Source: Sapria himalayana
Lineage: Eukaryota > Streptophyta > Magnoliopsida > Malpighiales > Rafflesiaceae
NCBI GenBank assembly: GCA_029783825.1
Contig: JAREIK010000748.1
Span: 288,728 to 352,727, forward strand
DNA length: 64,000 nt
Reading direction: 5' to 3'
This document shows positions 12,201 through 23,600 of this stretch, in pieces. The notes under the pieces were generated by a model. It saw only the letters and a program-made list of their open reading frames with translations, was not told the origin of the DNA and made no database searches. The first letter of the stretch is position 1; each line of letters opens with the position of its first letter. A program made the position numbers and the translations under genes.

Positions 12201-12429
12201 TTTCTACTAGTAACATCCAAATTTTTGAATAACTAACCTTCCTCATGAGTAACCAATAATCTTCTAATATATGATTGCAGATGAACTATTTGATAGCTTT
12301 CCCATTATAGCCTTGGGTCTCGATGTTATTATGAGTTCCCTCCATAAGTTATTTGTCAGTTCTTGTTTAGAAACTACTTTTTTGGTTCTCTAAATGTATG
12401 AGTCTAAATGGGTTAGCCTAGTCACTAAG

Positions 12430-15126
12430 ATTCTACTCATAAAAGGTGGCTAAAAAAATAATAAAATAAAAAAGCAAAATACAAAACATAATAAACTAAT
12501 TTTCAAATAAGATAACAAGACTAGTTATTAGATTTAGAAAATTTATCAAAATTAATGTTATCTAAACTACTAAAAAAATTATTATTTCTCAAGCATAACT
12601 ATGTCAAATTATGTTGACTAACTAAATTAAATAATTTCTAATAATGATACTAAAAACTTATTATGACTTTATTATGCTGGCTAATTTTATTGGTTAAATT
12701 GTGTACAAAAAACTCATTGAAAAGAGTATCTCATCAACAAAGATTCATAAGTATATGAGCCATACAAGTAAGTAGTAGAGGATTTTCATCTAATATTGAT
12801 CTCATATAGATTATATCATTAGTTTAGTTAACCAACACCGAGATAATACAATTCTAGTAAAAAATATATTTATAAATTTTATACTTTAGTATAAATCTTA
12901 TTTCTGAGAGTTTTTCTATTTAATTTATGTGATGCATATTCAAATAATTTGAATAATATTAGGTTTGGAAATAGAATGAAGGTTGGGTTATTCTATAATG
13001 ATTCTTTTCCTCAACAATATACAAGGTGATTTTTACCATTGAGTTTTTCCCAATGATAGTCCCCTCGTAGTTGTTCCCTTAATACTTTACCAATAAGATA
13101 ATAAATCATCTCTACTGGAGAGTTATTCATAAGCCCATACCTTTTAGGCAACTCATCAAATATTCTTAATAGTTAATTCATATATATTCTTATTCTTCAA
13201 ACTCATGTATCATAAAAATCAATAATTGATTTGGTTTATAAGTATTTTACTTCCAACTTCATAAGTATCGTACTTACATAATTAATATATATATAATTCT
13301 CTTATATTTTTATAATAGCTACCATACAAATGAAGGCAACTCAAAGGACTATCATCACATTATGAATCATAATACCATCATGCATGTGCATTGTGTCGTA
13401 GATTACTTATCACCATTTTCTTCGATGATGATGTGACTTTTACATTAAAGGTAAAATACTTAAAAGAACATTCTATAAAGTATTTACCTCAATTGAGAAC
13501 CAATTCTTCTAAGACATGTACAATGGGTTGACATGTAAAATCATTCATACTTTTGGCTTTGTAAGTGTTATACTCGCAATGATTAACATACACAAATTTT
13601 GAGTTTTAACATATATGTTTGTCTTACACATTGTAGTCAAAAAGACTATCACTTCTTTCCTATCATATACGCGAGTGAGCCTAATGATTTACCTATTACA
13701 ATCCACAATGAATATATCACACAAATCCACCAATAGTAAAATTTCTAATTCAAGCTCTATTTAAACATCACATCTATTAAATTTCATTCAAAAATATAAA
13801 TAAACTATATTTATTAATGTCAAAACTACACACATCCTAGACTTTATGTTATTTTGATTAATTTTATTGAATATACTTATAAAGGGGGTCTATGAGTTTT
13901 GCTCTCTAACTGTAAAATTTTATTTATGTCTTGCATCCCTTACTTACTTACATACTCCATAGGGGGTGTGAAAAGCACTTATAGGGTTGGTTGTTGCACA
14001 TTGATTTTTGCTTGGTGCATGGGTAGAAGAACTCTAATATATCAACACAATTTTTTTTTATTTTTTCTTGTATAATCTGATATTTATGTAATCTTCTAAG
14101 TAGAAAGTTATGAATTTTAAATGATATCATGAATTTGGCCTTCACCTCTTGAGCTCAAGGTCATGACTCTAGAAAGTAGTTGTAGCTTTGGAATGTGTCC
14201 CAAATTTTCTTGAACACTAAGTCATAGTGTTGGGAAGTATACAGGATTTATGTTTATTGTCTCAGTAACACAAAGTCATAATGTTGGAGATAACCATGAT
14301 TTTAGCATTAGTCTCTCTCAAAATCTAATCACCATTGAAATAAGAATGGTTATCAAGGCTATGCCACAAAAATGGTCTCTCTTGTACATCATATAGTTAT
14401 GGAACAAGGACTAGGCATGACAGTGGCCTCGACACTTATAATTATCCCTAACATAAAAGTTGAGACTTTGCATTCTCTTGAAGACAATATTTGCAACCCA
14501 TGTTGAATGATCATACTCAAGTAAATACCCTCTATAATATTTCATATCCAAAAAGTTATAGTATTGGATAATTACAATAATTTTGGCATGAGTAGTTTTA
14601 GCTTTATAATTTTTTGTAGCTCAAAAGGCATGACTTTCAAAAAGGCCATAATTCTTACTTGAAACTATAAAGTCTTGTTAAAGATAAAGATGAAATATAA
14701 GAAAGTGGCTGTGAATTTTAGTACTATCAGACCACTTAGTTACTATGAGATAAAATTAATATCATAATTATTTAATTATATATTATGAGATAAATAAGGC
14801 TATTACTCCATGATAATATCGCAACTACAAAGAATATATTATATTATTAAAGAATTATGCAAATGAGGTGATAGAGTCATGACAGATAATGTTTTCCATG
14901 ACTAATTAGGAAGAGTTTCAACCAAGAATGAATGCCAAAACTACTTGATGATCTCTATTCCTCTAAGTAGCCAAAAGTCTCTAAAAATTTATCATTTTGA
15001 TGACTTCAACAAAAATCCTTATAAACTCCAAATTCATTAAATCGATCTAATTATATCTCATTCTTGTGCTTAATCATCATTTTTTATTAGTACAAACATA
15101 CTCAAGAATATATGATAATTTGAATA
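12430..15126 (-). repeat. Gypsy LTR copy B (5' LTR)
   Basis: A direct-orientation partner of LTR A with no CACTA insertion. It ends at 15126 ('gataatttgaata'), the inverse of the LTR start. The inner boundary is approximate: similarity with the inverse of LTR C continues to about 12430 ('actcataaaaggtggctaaaaaa'). Length is about 2.7 kb. At 13821-13842 it shows the sequence around the CACTA insertion site without the insert, although about 30 bp differ there from copy A. Confidence 0.8.
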
Positions 15127-15189
15127 CCAAAACCTAATATTATTCAAAGTTTATTTTGAAGAGAAATATTGTATACTATCTACTAATAG

Positions 15190-16790
15190 TGGATTAAGAA
15201 CCATCAAAAGCCAATGAGCTTCTCTTTGGATGCCATCAATACAAGAAATTGAAGTTCTCTATAGAACCAAGAGATGAGGTCTTATTCTACTACCACAAAG
15301 ATGAAAAGGTATTAGAAATATATGGGTGTACAAGATCAAGTATAATAACAATAATCAAGTAGAGTGGTATCATGCATGAATATTGGTCAAAAAGTATACT
15401 CAAAAACAAGGCATTGACTTCAATGAAGTATTTTTTTTTCTGTTGTTTGGTGTACAATAGTTCAATTAGTCTTGGTAATGTATGATACATTTGATTTCCA
15501 ATTAGAGTAGTTAGACATGGAAATTATATCTCTTCATATAAAACTTGAAGAATAAATATATATGTTTCAACTAAAAATATTTTGAAGAAAAAGAAAGAAA
15601 AAGTTAGTTTGTAGATTAAATAAATCTTTACATGGCCTTAAACAAGTACGGATATGCTAGTATAAAAGGCCTGATTCCTTCTTCATGAGTCTTGGATAAA
15701 ATAGACTTAATTCATATATATATATATATATATATATTATAAGAAATTTAGAGATGATGATTTTATTATCTTGTTATTGTATGTAGACAATATTTTAGTA
15801 GTAGGACCCAATAATGATCATGTCTATGAATTAAAGATATATTTGATAGGATAATTTGATATGAAGGATTTGAGACTTAAAAATAAGATCATGATGTTGC
15901 AAATTTAATAAGATAGAAATAATATGAAGATCTAACTTTCACAATAAAAATTCATATAAAAAAAGTCTATGTATGCTTTAATTTTGAGACTGTAAACCAA
16001 TTTTTGTTCATCTTCCTATTAATTTTAAGTCATCTACAAGCATGAGTGCTAGCAATAAAGTAGATAGGATGAAAATGTCTTGAGTATCATATGCATTAGC
16101 TATCAAAATTTTAATATTTTTATGATTTGTTAAAGACCAGACATTGTGCAAGTTGTGGAAGTTGTTTGTTGATTTATGGTATATCTTAGTAAAAAACATT
16201 GGAATGCTATAAATTAAATTTTAAGATATCTCAATAATACATTAAATACTACAATATGTTATGGTATTTCAGACCTCATTATCAATAGTCTAAATTGATT
16301 TAGACTATGTGATGGATATTGACAGTATCAAGTCAATAATTGGCTGAGTGTTTACTTTTGTTGGATGAGATATAAGTTGAGTTTCAAAGCTATAGTTTAT
16401 AATGTCTACTTCTATGAAATATGCATAGTATCTTGCAAATATACAAGCTAGTAAAAAAATAATATAGCTACATATTTTATTGCAAGAGCTTGGACATAAA
16501 AAAAATGAAGATTACTTTTATTTGTGATAGTTAAAATATTTTACACAAAAAAGAATCCAACATTTCATTTAAAGATAAAATATATTAGAGTATAATATCA
16601 CTTTCTATGAGAAAAAAGTAAATGAATGAAGTGTGGATATATAAAAAAACTCATATAGAGGATAACATAGCCAATATATTGACAAAGCAATCAACAAAAG
16701 ACAAATTCATATGGTGTCAATTTTCTATCTTACTAGCAAAAGCATATGCTACATGAGGAAGATAAACTTCACGTGGGAGAACATAACATC
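15190..16790 (+). pseudogene. Copia reverse transcriptase/RNase H relic
   Basis: Plus-frame fragments follow the Copia pol order: 'KTRH*LQ/QGIDFNEVF' at about 15400; 'LDMEIISLHIKLEE*IYM' at about 15510 (DVKTAFLHGxLEExIYM); 'CRLNKSLHGLKQ' at about 15610 (KSLYGLKQ); and 'DDFIILLLYVDNILVVG' at about 15755, where the catalytic YVDD has become YVDN. RNase H-end traces are 'NITFYEKK' and 'DKAINKRQI' at 16590-16700. Integrase and gag are absent. A (TA)n run (15714-15737) interrupts it. It separates the oppositely oriented LTRs B and C. Confidence 0.75.
15714..15737. repeat. (AT)12 microsatellite
   Basis: Uninterrupted AT dinucleotides inside the Copia relic. Confidence 0.95.
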
Positions 16791-16837
16791 AAAAATATTA
16801 AAGTGGGTAGATGAACTTCACCTTGCTCACTATTTGA

Positions 16838-19745
16838 TATTCAAATTACCAAATATTTTTTATATATTTGTGGTGCTATTAGATGATATGTAAGCATAGA
16901 AAGAGTAGTAATTGAATTGATTTCATGACTTTGGAGTTTTTGTTGATTTTGATGAATAGTCATAAAATCAATTTTTTTGAGACATTTGGTGACATGGTGA
17001 TTTATGGATCATCAAAAATTTTTACAACCATTTTTGGCCAACTCTACTTATTAATTAGTCATGACAATCTTTATACATCACAAATCTACCATCTCGGTAA
17101 CACAATCTCAACTATACAATACATTCTTTATGGTTATGATATTATCACAGAGTCACAACCATACTTATCTCATAATAATTAAATTGTTGTGATATTAATT
17201 TTATATCACAGTAACTAAGTACCACATTAGTTCTAAAAGTCACTTTGACTTCCTAATAACGTGACTTTATTTTTACCAAATCTTTGTATTCTTAAGTTAG
17301 AGATATAGTCTTTTCATAAAGACATGACTTTAAAACTACAAAAATTTATAATTAAAATTACTTAGGCCAAAGTCATGGTAAATATTTATAACCAAGACTT
17401 TTAGATACAAAATATTACAAAGACATTTACTTGAGTATGACCACTCTTCATAGTCATGATTCTTGTCCTTAAAAGAATGCAAAACCATGAATTTGAAGTA
17501 TAGTCAAATTGACAATGTCATAGCTTTTCACATCACTGAGGCCATGTGATATACATGAAAGGTCAAGGCCAAAGTCATAGTCATTGCCAATTCCATGGTC
17601 ATTTGATTTACAAAAGAGACTATTCCTAGTATCATTGTCATTCTTAGTGTCATCTCAATATTATGCACTAGAAAGATAATTTATAATACTATAATCATCC
17701 TTAGTGCTACAGGAACATTATATACAATAGGGATCATTCCCAAAACCATGGCTAATCTTAGTACCATGAAATTTATGTTATATAGATAAAAAGCCCAAGT
17801 CATGGATACTTTCAAGCACATCGATGTTATGTTATAGAAAGATCAGGATATATTCCAAATCTCTACCCACTTTTTAGAGTTATGACCTTGAGCTCAAGAG
17901 ATTAAAACCATAATCATAACATTTTCTAAAAGTAGTAATTTTTTACTTTGAGAAATATATAAACATCAAAGTATAATAAAGGAAAGTGAAGAAATCATTC
18001 GAAAAAAATCTTTTTTTTTCTCCATGCACCAAGACAAAGTCAAAGCACAACAAATAATCTTAGAAAAATATTTTACACTCACTAGGGGATCAATGAACAA
18101 GCAAGGGATGCAAGACATATGCTAAATGCTAGAGTTAGTAGGCATACTTCTTAACTCCCCCTAAGGTTTATTCAACAAAATCAATCAAAATAGCATGTGA
18201 TTGGGATTTGTGTTTGAGATTCTTAAGAGGGCTATTTTTAGGAATTCAAGTTTTACAAGACTTCTTCCTTTTTACCTCATGAATCATTCCTCAATGTTAG
18301 AATATATTTTGGTCTAGGATTATACACTTGTGATTTTTGTAATATAAATGATTTTGTGATTAATTATTTTGTTTGATTTATGTTATAGAATAGAAATAAA
18401 TAGATATGGTGATTAAATAGAACTAAAATTTGGGATTTAACTATCAATGAGTTTTTACATGTTGTAGTGATGGATGATAATAAGTAAACAATGAGGCTCA
18501 ATCATGCATATGATAGAAAAGAAGTGATATCTTTTTCTAAGCAAGATGCATGAGATAAATTTATATGTGAAAATCCAAAATTGAGGTATGTTAATCATTA
18601 TAAGTATGATACTCATGTAGCTAAAAGCAAGAATGATTTTACATGTCACTCTATTATATGAGTATTAAAAGTAGAAGTTCTCGATTTATGTGGATATTTA
18701 ATATAATTTTAATTTAAGAGTTTTACCTTTAGTGTGTGAGTCACATCATCATTATGGAGAATAATAATAGGTAAATGTACAAGTATCTAGTGACTCACAA
18801 GGTGATGACGGCTCTTTGAGTTTCTTTTTCTCATATGGTTTCCACTAGTGAGATTTTAGGGAAATATATACTAATTATATGAGTATGGTGCTTATGAAGC
18901 TGAAAGTATAAAAACTTATAAACCATATTCATTCTTGGTCTTTATTACACCTGAGGTTAGATTATAATAATATGCCTATGAAGTAATCATTAAGGGTAGC
19001 TAATGAGTTGTATAAAATATATGAACATGTGAATGAACCTCATGCATAAATGACTTATTGTCTTGGTCATAGAGTACCGAATCAATAGCTACGAAGGAAT
19101 CATCATTGTGATTGGCTCAATAGTGATAACTACCTTATATGTCATTAAGACAAAAGTTTGTTCTAATCCAACATTCATTCTATATCCATACTCAACATAA
19201 ATGAAACTATTTGAATATACATCATATGAATCAATTAGACTATACCTAGGATCTAAGAGTCATACCTACATCCTTAAATATCTCCCATACTAGAATTATA
19301 TTATCTCATTATTGTTTAATTGAATTACTAATATAATTCATATGAGGTTGATATTTAGATGAATGTGCTATTTACTACTTACATAATATTTATTCTTGTA
19401 GATTGTTATTAAAGAGATATTATTTCCAATGAGCTTTAAAGACACTATCTAACCAACAAAAGTTGGCAACATAACAAATACATAATAAGTTTTTGACACC
19501 ATTACCAAATATAATTTAGTAAGGTAAGCCAATGTGAGTTTATATAATTATCCTTGAAAAAAACTAATTTTTTAGTAGTTTAGATAACATTATTCTAATA
19601 GGTTTTCTAAAATCCAATGGTTAGTCTTGTTATCTTGTTTGAAATATAGATTATTGTATTTTGTATTTTGTATTTTATATGCATCTTTTCTTTTTTTTAG
19701 CTCACCATTCAATAAAGCAAGATTCTAGGACTTAGTTAATACCTC
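16838..19745 (+). repeat. Gypsy LTR copy C, inverted relative to A and B
   Basis: Its reverse complement aligns with LTRs A and B along their length. It starts TATTCAAATTACCAAATAT at 16838 (LTR 5' end). It continues with 'tggtgctattagatgatatgtaagca', 'cataataattaaattgttgtgatattaatttt' and 'cccctaaggtttattcaacaaaatcaatcaaaatag', and near 19570-19740 with 'ttagtagtttagataacatt' and 'cttgttatcttgtttgaaat'. Length is ~2.9 kb. No internal gypsy sequence follows on the right, so it is either a solo LTR or a truncated element. I could not verify a TSD. Confidence 0.75.
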
Positions 19746-20324
19746 GTGACTTAAAAAAATAAACTAAAAGATGATGTACAACCAATCATTTGAGAAAAAC
19801 ATAAACTCAAGATTTTCAAGATTTGTATTATTCAAGATTTGTATTACTTATAATAATATTAATGTTTACTAGTTTCTTCGTCAATTAAGATATTTATAAA
19901 ATTATTTTATATTTTATCATACAATGAATTAATTTATATTTAAATTATTAGAAATTTTAATGTATGTTAATTTAATTTTTAAATTAATGAAAAAAATAGT
20001 ATACTTATTGAATTAATTATTTAATGTTACTTTAATTTAAATTATTTAGTTTCTTAATTAAAAATTTTAGAAAATTTTTTTGGATAATTTTTTATAAAAT
20101 TAATATATTATTAAAATAGTTATTTTAGTCTTTAATAATATAATTTTTTTATATATTTTAAATTAAGTATTTATAATATCAATTTTTTTTGATTTTACGA
20201 GGAGAATGTATGTTTCAAGGATTGCTCATCTATAGACCAATAACATAAATTTAATAAACAAATTTAAATAAAATAATAAAAAAAATAATAAATAAATAAA
20301 AATTATATAATTAAATATTGGCTA
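19746..20324. other. AT-rich spacer left of the CACTA-2 minisatellite
   Basis: Almost only A/T with no coding signal. It should contain the missing left CACTA end and the left part of Harbinger-1 if those survive, but I found no CACTA start and no GGGTCCG-like TIR here. Confidence 0.5.
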
Positions 20325-21180
20325 GGGAAATGTCGTCGCTAAATCCGTAACTAAATTATAGATTTTATAAGGTAGGGAAAATTCGTTGCTATATTACGGA
20401 TTTTACTAGCTCGAGAAAAGATGTTGCTAAATCCGTTGTTAAATTACAAATTTTATTAGCTAGGAAAATTCTGTCCCTAAATCCGTTGCAAAATTTAGGA
20501 TTTTATTTTCTATGGAAATTCCATCGCTAAATCTATCACTAATTTTTGGATTTTATTAGCTATGGATATTCGCTTCCTATATCCATAACTAAAATACAGA
20601 TTTAATTAGCAAGGGATAGTTTGTCGCCAAATCCATCGCTAAATCAAGGATTTTATTAGCAAGGGAAAGTCCGTCACTAAATCCGTCACAAAATCATGGA
20701 TTATATTAGCAAGGAAAAATTCGTCACTAAATTCATTCCTAAATCATGTATTTTATTAGCAATGGAAAATTTATTTCTAAATCCGTCGCTAAATCAAGAA
20801 TTTTATTAGCAAGAGATATTCTGTCGCTCAATCATGGTTTTTATTAGCAAGAAAAAATCCGTCGCTAAATCCATCACTAAATCCGTCACTAAATAAATGA
20901 TTTTATTAGCAAGGGAAAATCCATAGCTAAATCCGTTGCTAAATCATGGATTTTTTTTAGCAAGGGAAAATCCGTTGCTGAATCCGTCGTTAAATCAAGG
21001 ATTTTATTAGCATGGGATATTCCGTCGCTTAATCCGTCGCTAATTTCATGGTTTTATTAGAGAGGTATTTTCCATCGCTAAATCTGTCACTAAATCAAGA
21101 ATTTTATTAACAAGGGAATATCCGTCACTAAATTCATCGCTAATTTAAGGCTTTAATTAGCGAGGGATATTCCATAGCTA
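20325..21180. repeat. ~50-bp minisatellite, about 17 units
   Basis: The unit pattern is 'gattttattagcaaggga' plus 'aaatccgtcgctaaatccgtcgctaaatca' with substitutions. Starts of the 'ttttattagc' core recur about every 50 bp (for example near 20599, 20650, 20699, 20750, 20800, 20900, 20950, 21000, 21051, 21100, 21150). Each unit carries two or three copies of TCCGTCGCTAA. Confidence 0.9.
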
Positions 21181-21395
21181 AATCATTTGCTAAAATCCCT
21201 GATTTTCTTGAGCGAAATTTACAAAAATTTTCCGTCACTAATCCATCGCTAAATCCGTCGCTAAAATCTACGCTTTTTTGAACTTAATTTACGAAAATAT
21301 TCCGTCTCTAATCTATCACAAAATCCTTCGCTAAATCCCCCACTTTTCTTGAATGGAATTTATGAAAAATTTTCTATCGCTAATTCAGTGCTATT
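21181..21395. repeat. Second, longer-unit array of the same core motif
   Basis: About three units of roughly 70 bp pairing 'gcttttttgaac/gaatggaatttacgaaaa' with 'ttccgtctctaatc(c/t)atcgctaaatcc'. It retains the 'cgtcgctaa' core but has a new spacer. Confidence 0.7.
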
Positions 21396-21513
21396 TTTTT
21401 TTCAAAAAAAAAATTATTAATCCCTCGCTATTCCCTAGCTAATCCATCGCAATTTAGCTAGGGATTGATCCCTAGCTAAAATTCCCTAGCTAAAATTAAT
21501 TTTTCTTGTAGTG

Positions 21514-21713
21514 GACATAGCATTGAAGAATGTAATAAGATGTTTGATGAGATTGCAACTTTACCTATGAATGACCTATTGTACATTATAGCTTCTAGCA
21601 TTTTTTGTGAAAGAAAAGCAAATAGAGAACAGTGGATGATATTTTTACAAAAGCCAGAGACAATAAGAATTGCTTGGATCCAGATGAATGCAAAAAAATT
21701 GGGATTACTTTAG
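21514..21713 (+). pseudogene. Harbinger-1 Myb/SANT-like ORF, C-terminal part
   Basis: One continuous frame gives 'HSIEECNKMFDEIATLPMND', then 'LLYIIASSIFCERKANREQW', and ends at TAG 21711-21713. This matches the C-terminal portion of the plant Myb/SANT-like proteins that accompany Harbinger transposases (SIEECMDxLDxL... LYxxAxxLF). In active relatives the partner protein assists nuclear import and terminal binding of the transposase. The N-terminal DNA-binding half was cut off by the CACTA-2 insertion. Confidence 0.7.
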
Positions 21714-21959
21714 TTTTTTTTTTGCATCTTTGTTTTAAAGCAAATGCAATTTAATGTGTTATTTTCTGAGTTTGTTTCATACTTTGTCTGCATGTTTATT
21801 TGTATTGACATTATTTCTTTTTTTGACAATATCTCGTGGTTCACTTTGATTGTAATTGTTTTATTTTTTTTATTGATTTATTTTGAAATGTTGAATATTG
21901 TCAGAAGATGTTAAATGAAAAGCAAAGCAATATATTGGAAATCACAACACTGATTTTGG

Positions 21960-23226
21960 TTAAGAAGATTATCAGGAAAAAGTGACTTGGAAGTAGACAA
22001 GATACTGGCTCGGCATTGAAAGGTTTTTCATATGTGGAAAAAAATTTAAATGGTAGCCCAGCACATTGTCTTGAAATTTTAAGAATGAATAAGCAAGCTT
22101 TTTTGGGTATTTTTGAGCATTTCAAAATTAGAAAATGGTTGAAAGATAGTCATTACATCAAAGTTAAAGAAAAAATGGTGATGTTTCTTATGACTTTAAA
22201 TCACAACATGAGAAATCATGTTACAAAAAGAAGATTAAACCATTCAACTCAAATCATACATCATTACTTTCATGTAGCACTAGAGGCAATGATTCTCTTC
22301 AGAAAAAAGATGATTGTGCCTACCCTGATTAATGAAGTAATAGAAAATCATCCCTAACAATAATTAAGGGAAGTGTTCAAGGTAAACAAAATTACAGGTT
22401 TATTATTATTGGTGTTCATGTTGTTATAATTATTGTTAAATTGATTTTTTTAATGAATAGGGTGCAATTGGTGCATTTGATGGGATGCTTGTTAATGTTG
22501 TGATACCATTTGACAAACAAGCCCCTTACAGAGGAAGAGGAAGATGAGAATGTTATCAAAATGTTCTAGCAATATGTGACTTCAATATGATTTTTAAATT
22601 TGTTTGGGTTGGATGTAAAGACATAGCACATGATTAAAGAGTTTTATTAGAGATTGTGTGTAATCCAGAAAATAATTTTTCAATACCTTTACCAGGCAAG
22701 CATTATTCTCTTCTCGTCTTTTTTTAATAAATTCATATTTAATTTTAAGATAAATTTTTTTGTAGATAAATATTATCTTTGTGATGTTGCATATCCACTT
22801 ACTCAAAGGTTTATGGCACCTTACCATAATGCATGATATTAGTTGCCTAATTTTCGCAAAGCTGTCCGCCCTCGTACAAAAGAAGAGACATTCAATTATG
22901 TATATGCTAGATTAAGAAATATCATTGAGCGATCTTTTGGTGTTTTGAAAGCTCATTTTCCAATCCTAAAAAGGATTACACCATATCATTTTCAAGTTCA
23001 AAGAAATATTTTTATTGCTTGCATAGCTATACATACCTATATCCGGAAATTATGTTTTGCTGACGTTTTTTTAGAGTATGGTGAAAATGATTATGGTGAA
23101 AATTCAGAAACACCTCAAAATGATTATGATGGTCTATTACAAGTTGGAGGAAGAGCTGCACAAGCTGATCAAATTTACATGATTAATTTAAGAGAGGAAA
23201 TAACAAATCAACTTGTTGCAAATTAA
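21960..23226 (+). pseudogene. Harbinger-1 DDE transposase, intron-containing, broken
   Basis: Exon 1 (about 21990-22381) gives 'GSPAHCLEILRMNKQAFLGI' and 'KEKMVMFLMTLNHNMRNHV', the N-terminal helical region. A GT-AG intron fits 22382-22460, rejoining FK|GAIGAFDG. The triad is readable: D at 22479-22481 in GAFDGM, D at 22632-22634 in AHD, and E at 22927-22929 in RNIIERSFGVLKAHFPIL. A second intron, 22696-22765, has a GC donor (accag|gcaagc) and AG acceptor, rejoining PLP|DKYYLCDVAYP. The last exon runs to TAA 23224-23226. Breaks are a frameshift near RGRGR (about 22545) and an in-frame TAA straight after AHD. Catalytic residues survive, but the protein could not be made. Confidence 0.85.
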
Positions 23227-23597
23227 TTTTTGTTGTTTGTATAAACATTTTTATGTTTTTTATTTGGATTTTGTTATATAATTATGGAATCCATGTTTGT
23301 TTTAATTTTTTTTAAATAATAATTAACAATAGCGTTGGAAAATCAAATTTTATTAAAAATTCTATTTAATTTTAATTAAATAAACTACATTAATAAAAAG
23401 GGTAAAAATATAAAAAACATCATTTTCAACATTTAGCATTTAAAGTGATCAAACAAAATTAATATTTTCAGCATTCAATTTTTAGTCATTTATCAAATAA
23501 TTTTTCAATACAAATTCAATACTTATAAAATTCAGCACTTAATTTTTTAGCACTTATTTTTCAGCACTTAATTTTTTTAGTTTTATCAAACGGACCC
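23227..23597. repeat. Harbinger-1 3' region and right TIR
   Basis: AT-rich 3' sequence with 'cagcacttaa' repeated four times near 23530-23575 and ending 'atcaaacggaccc' at 23597. The repeats are typical Harbinger subterminal motifs. Confidence 0.65.
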
Positions 23598-23600
23598 TAA

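Larger units (their letters stand above)
1..15126 (-). mobile_element. Ty3/gypsy (Athila/Tat-like) LTR retrotransposon, GAG-PR only, interrupted by a CACTA element
   Basis: Two long direct repeats flank a ~3.5 kb internal region. LTR A is about 1-8947 once the 6.2 kb CACTA insert is removed, and LTR B is about 12430-15126. On the minus strand, gag remnants (12200 to 11660) precede a protease remnant (10420 to 10120), the normal order. I could read no reverse transcriptase, RNase H or integrase between the protease and LTR A, so this copy is internally deleted or belongs to a non-autonomous family. The LTR 5' end is recognisable in both copies on the minus strand: TGTTCAAATTACC at 8947 and TATTCAAATTATC at 15126. 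The outer 3' end of LTR A falls at or beyond the window's left edge, so no target-site duplication can be checked. Lineage is inferred from the gag and protease motifs. Confidence 0.75.
20325..21513. mobile_element. CACTA-2, truncated: right end with minisatellite
   Basis: The right end reads ...TTTTTCTTGTAGTG ending at 21513, the inverse of CACTACAAGAAAAA, a classical plant CACTA terminus. Subterminal sequence just inside it repeats 'ccctagctaa' and 'tagctaggga'. Upstream lies a long minisatellite carrying 'ccgtcgctaaatc' motifs. No left CACTA terminus was found. Directly to the right is the Myb/SANT reading of Harbinger-1, so this CACTA inserted into that element. Confidence 0.8.
21514..23597 (+). 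mobile_element. PIF/Harbinger element 1, left part missing or displaced
   Basis: It carries the end of a Myb/SANT-like ORF followed by a DDE transposase, both on the plus strand. The right terminus reads inward as GGGTCCGTTTGATAAAAC from 23597 and is followed by 'taa' (23598-23600), the usual PIF/Harbinger target. Beyond 23600 the minus-strand Copia RT resumes, so this element inserted into that Copia. The left TIR was not found; CACTA-2 lies in the way. Confidence 0.8.

Noticed and set aside
15190..16790. Copia fragment as the pol of the neighbouring gypsy element
   Set aside because: Motifs (SLHGLKQ, YVDN context) are Copia-type, the strand is opposite to the gypsy gag, and it lies outside LTR B.
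20325..21395. CRISPR array
   Set aside because: Repeats are diverged, the spacers are themselves repeats, and the structure is an AT-rich minisatellite tied to a CACTA terminus in a plant-type genome.
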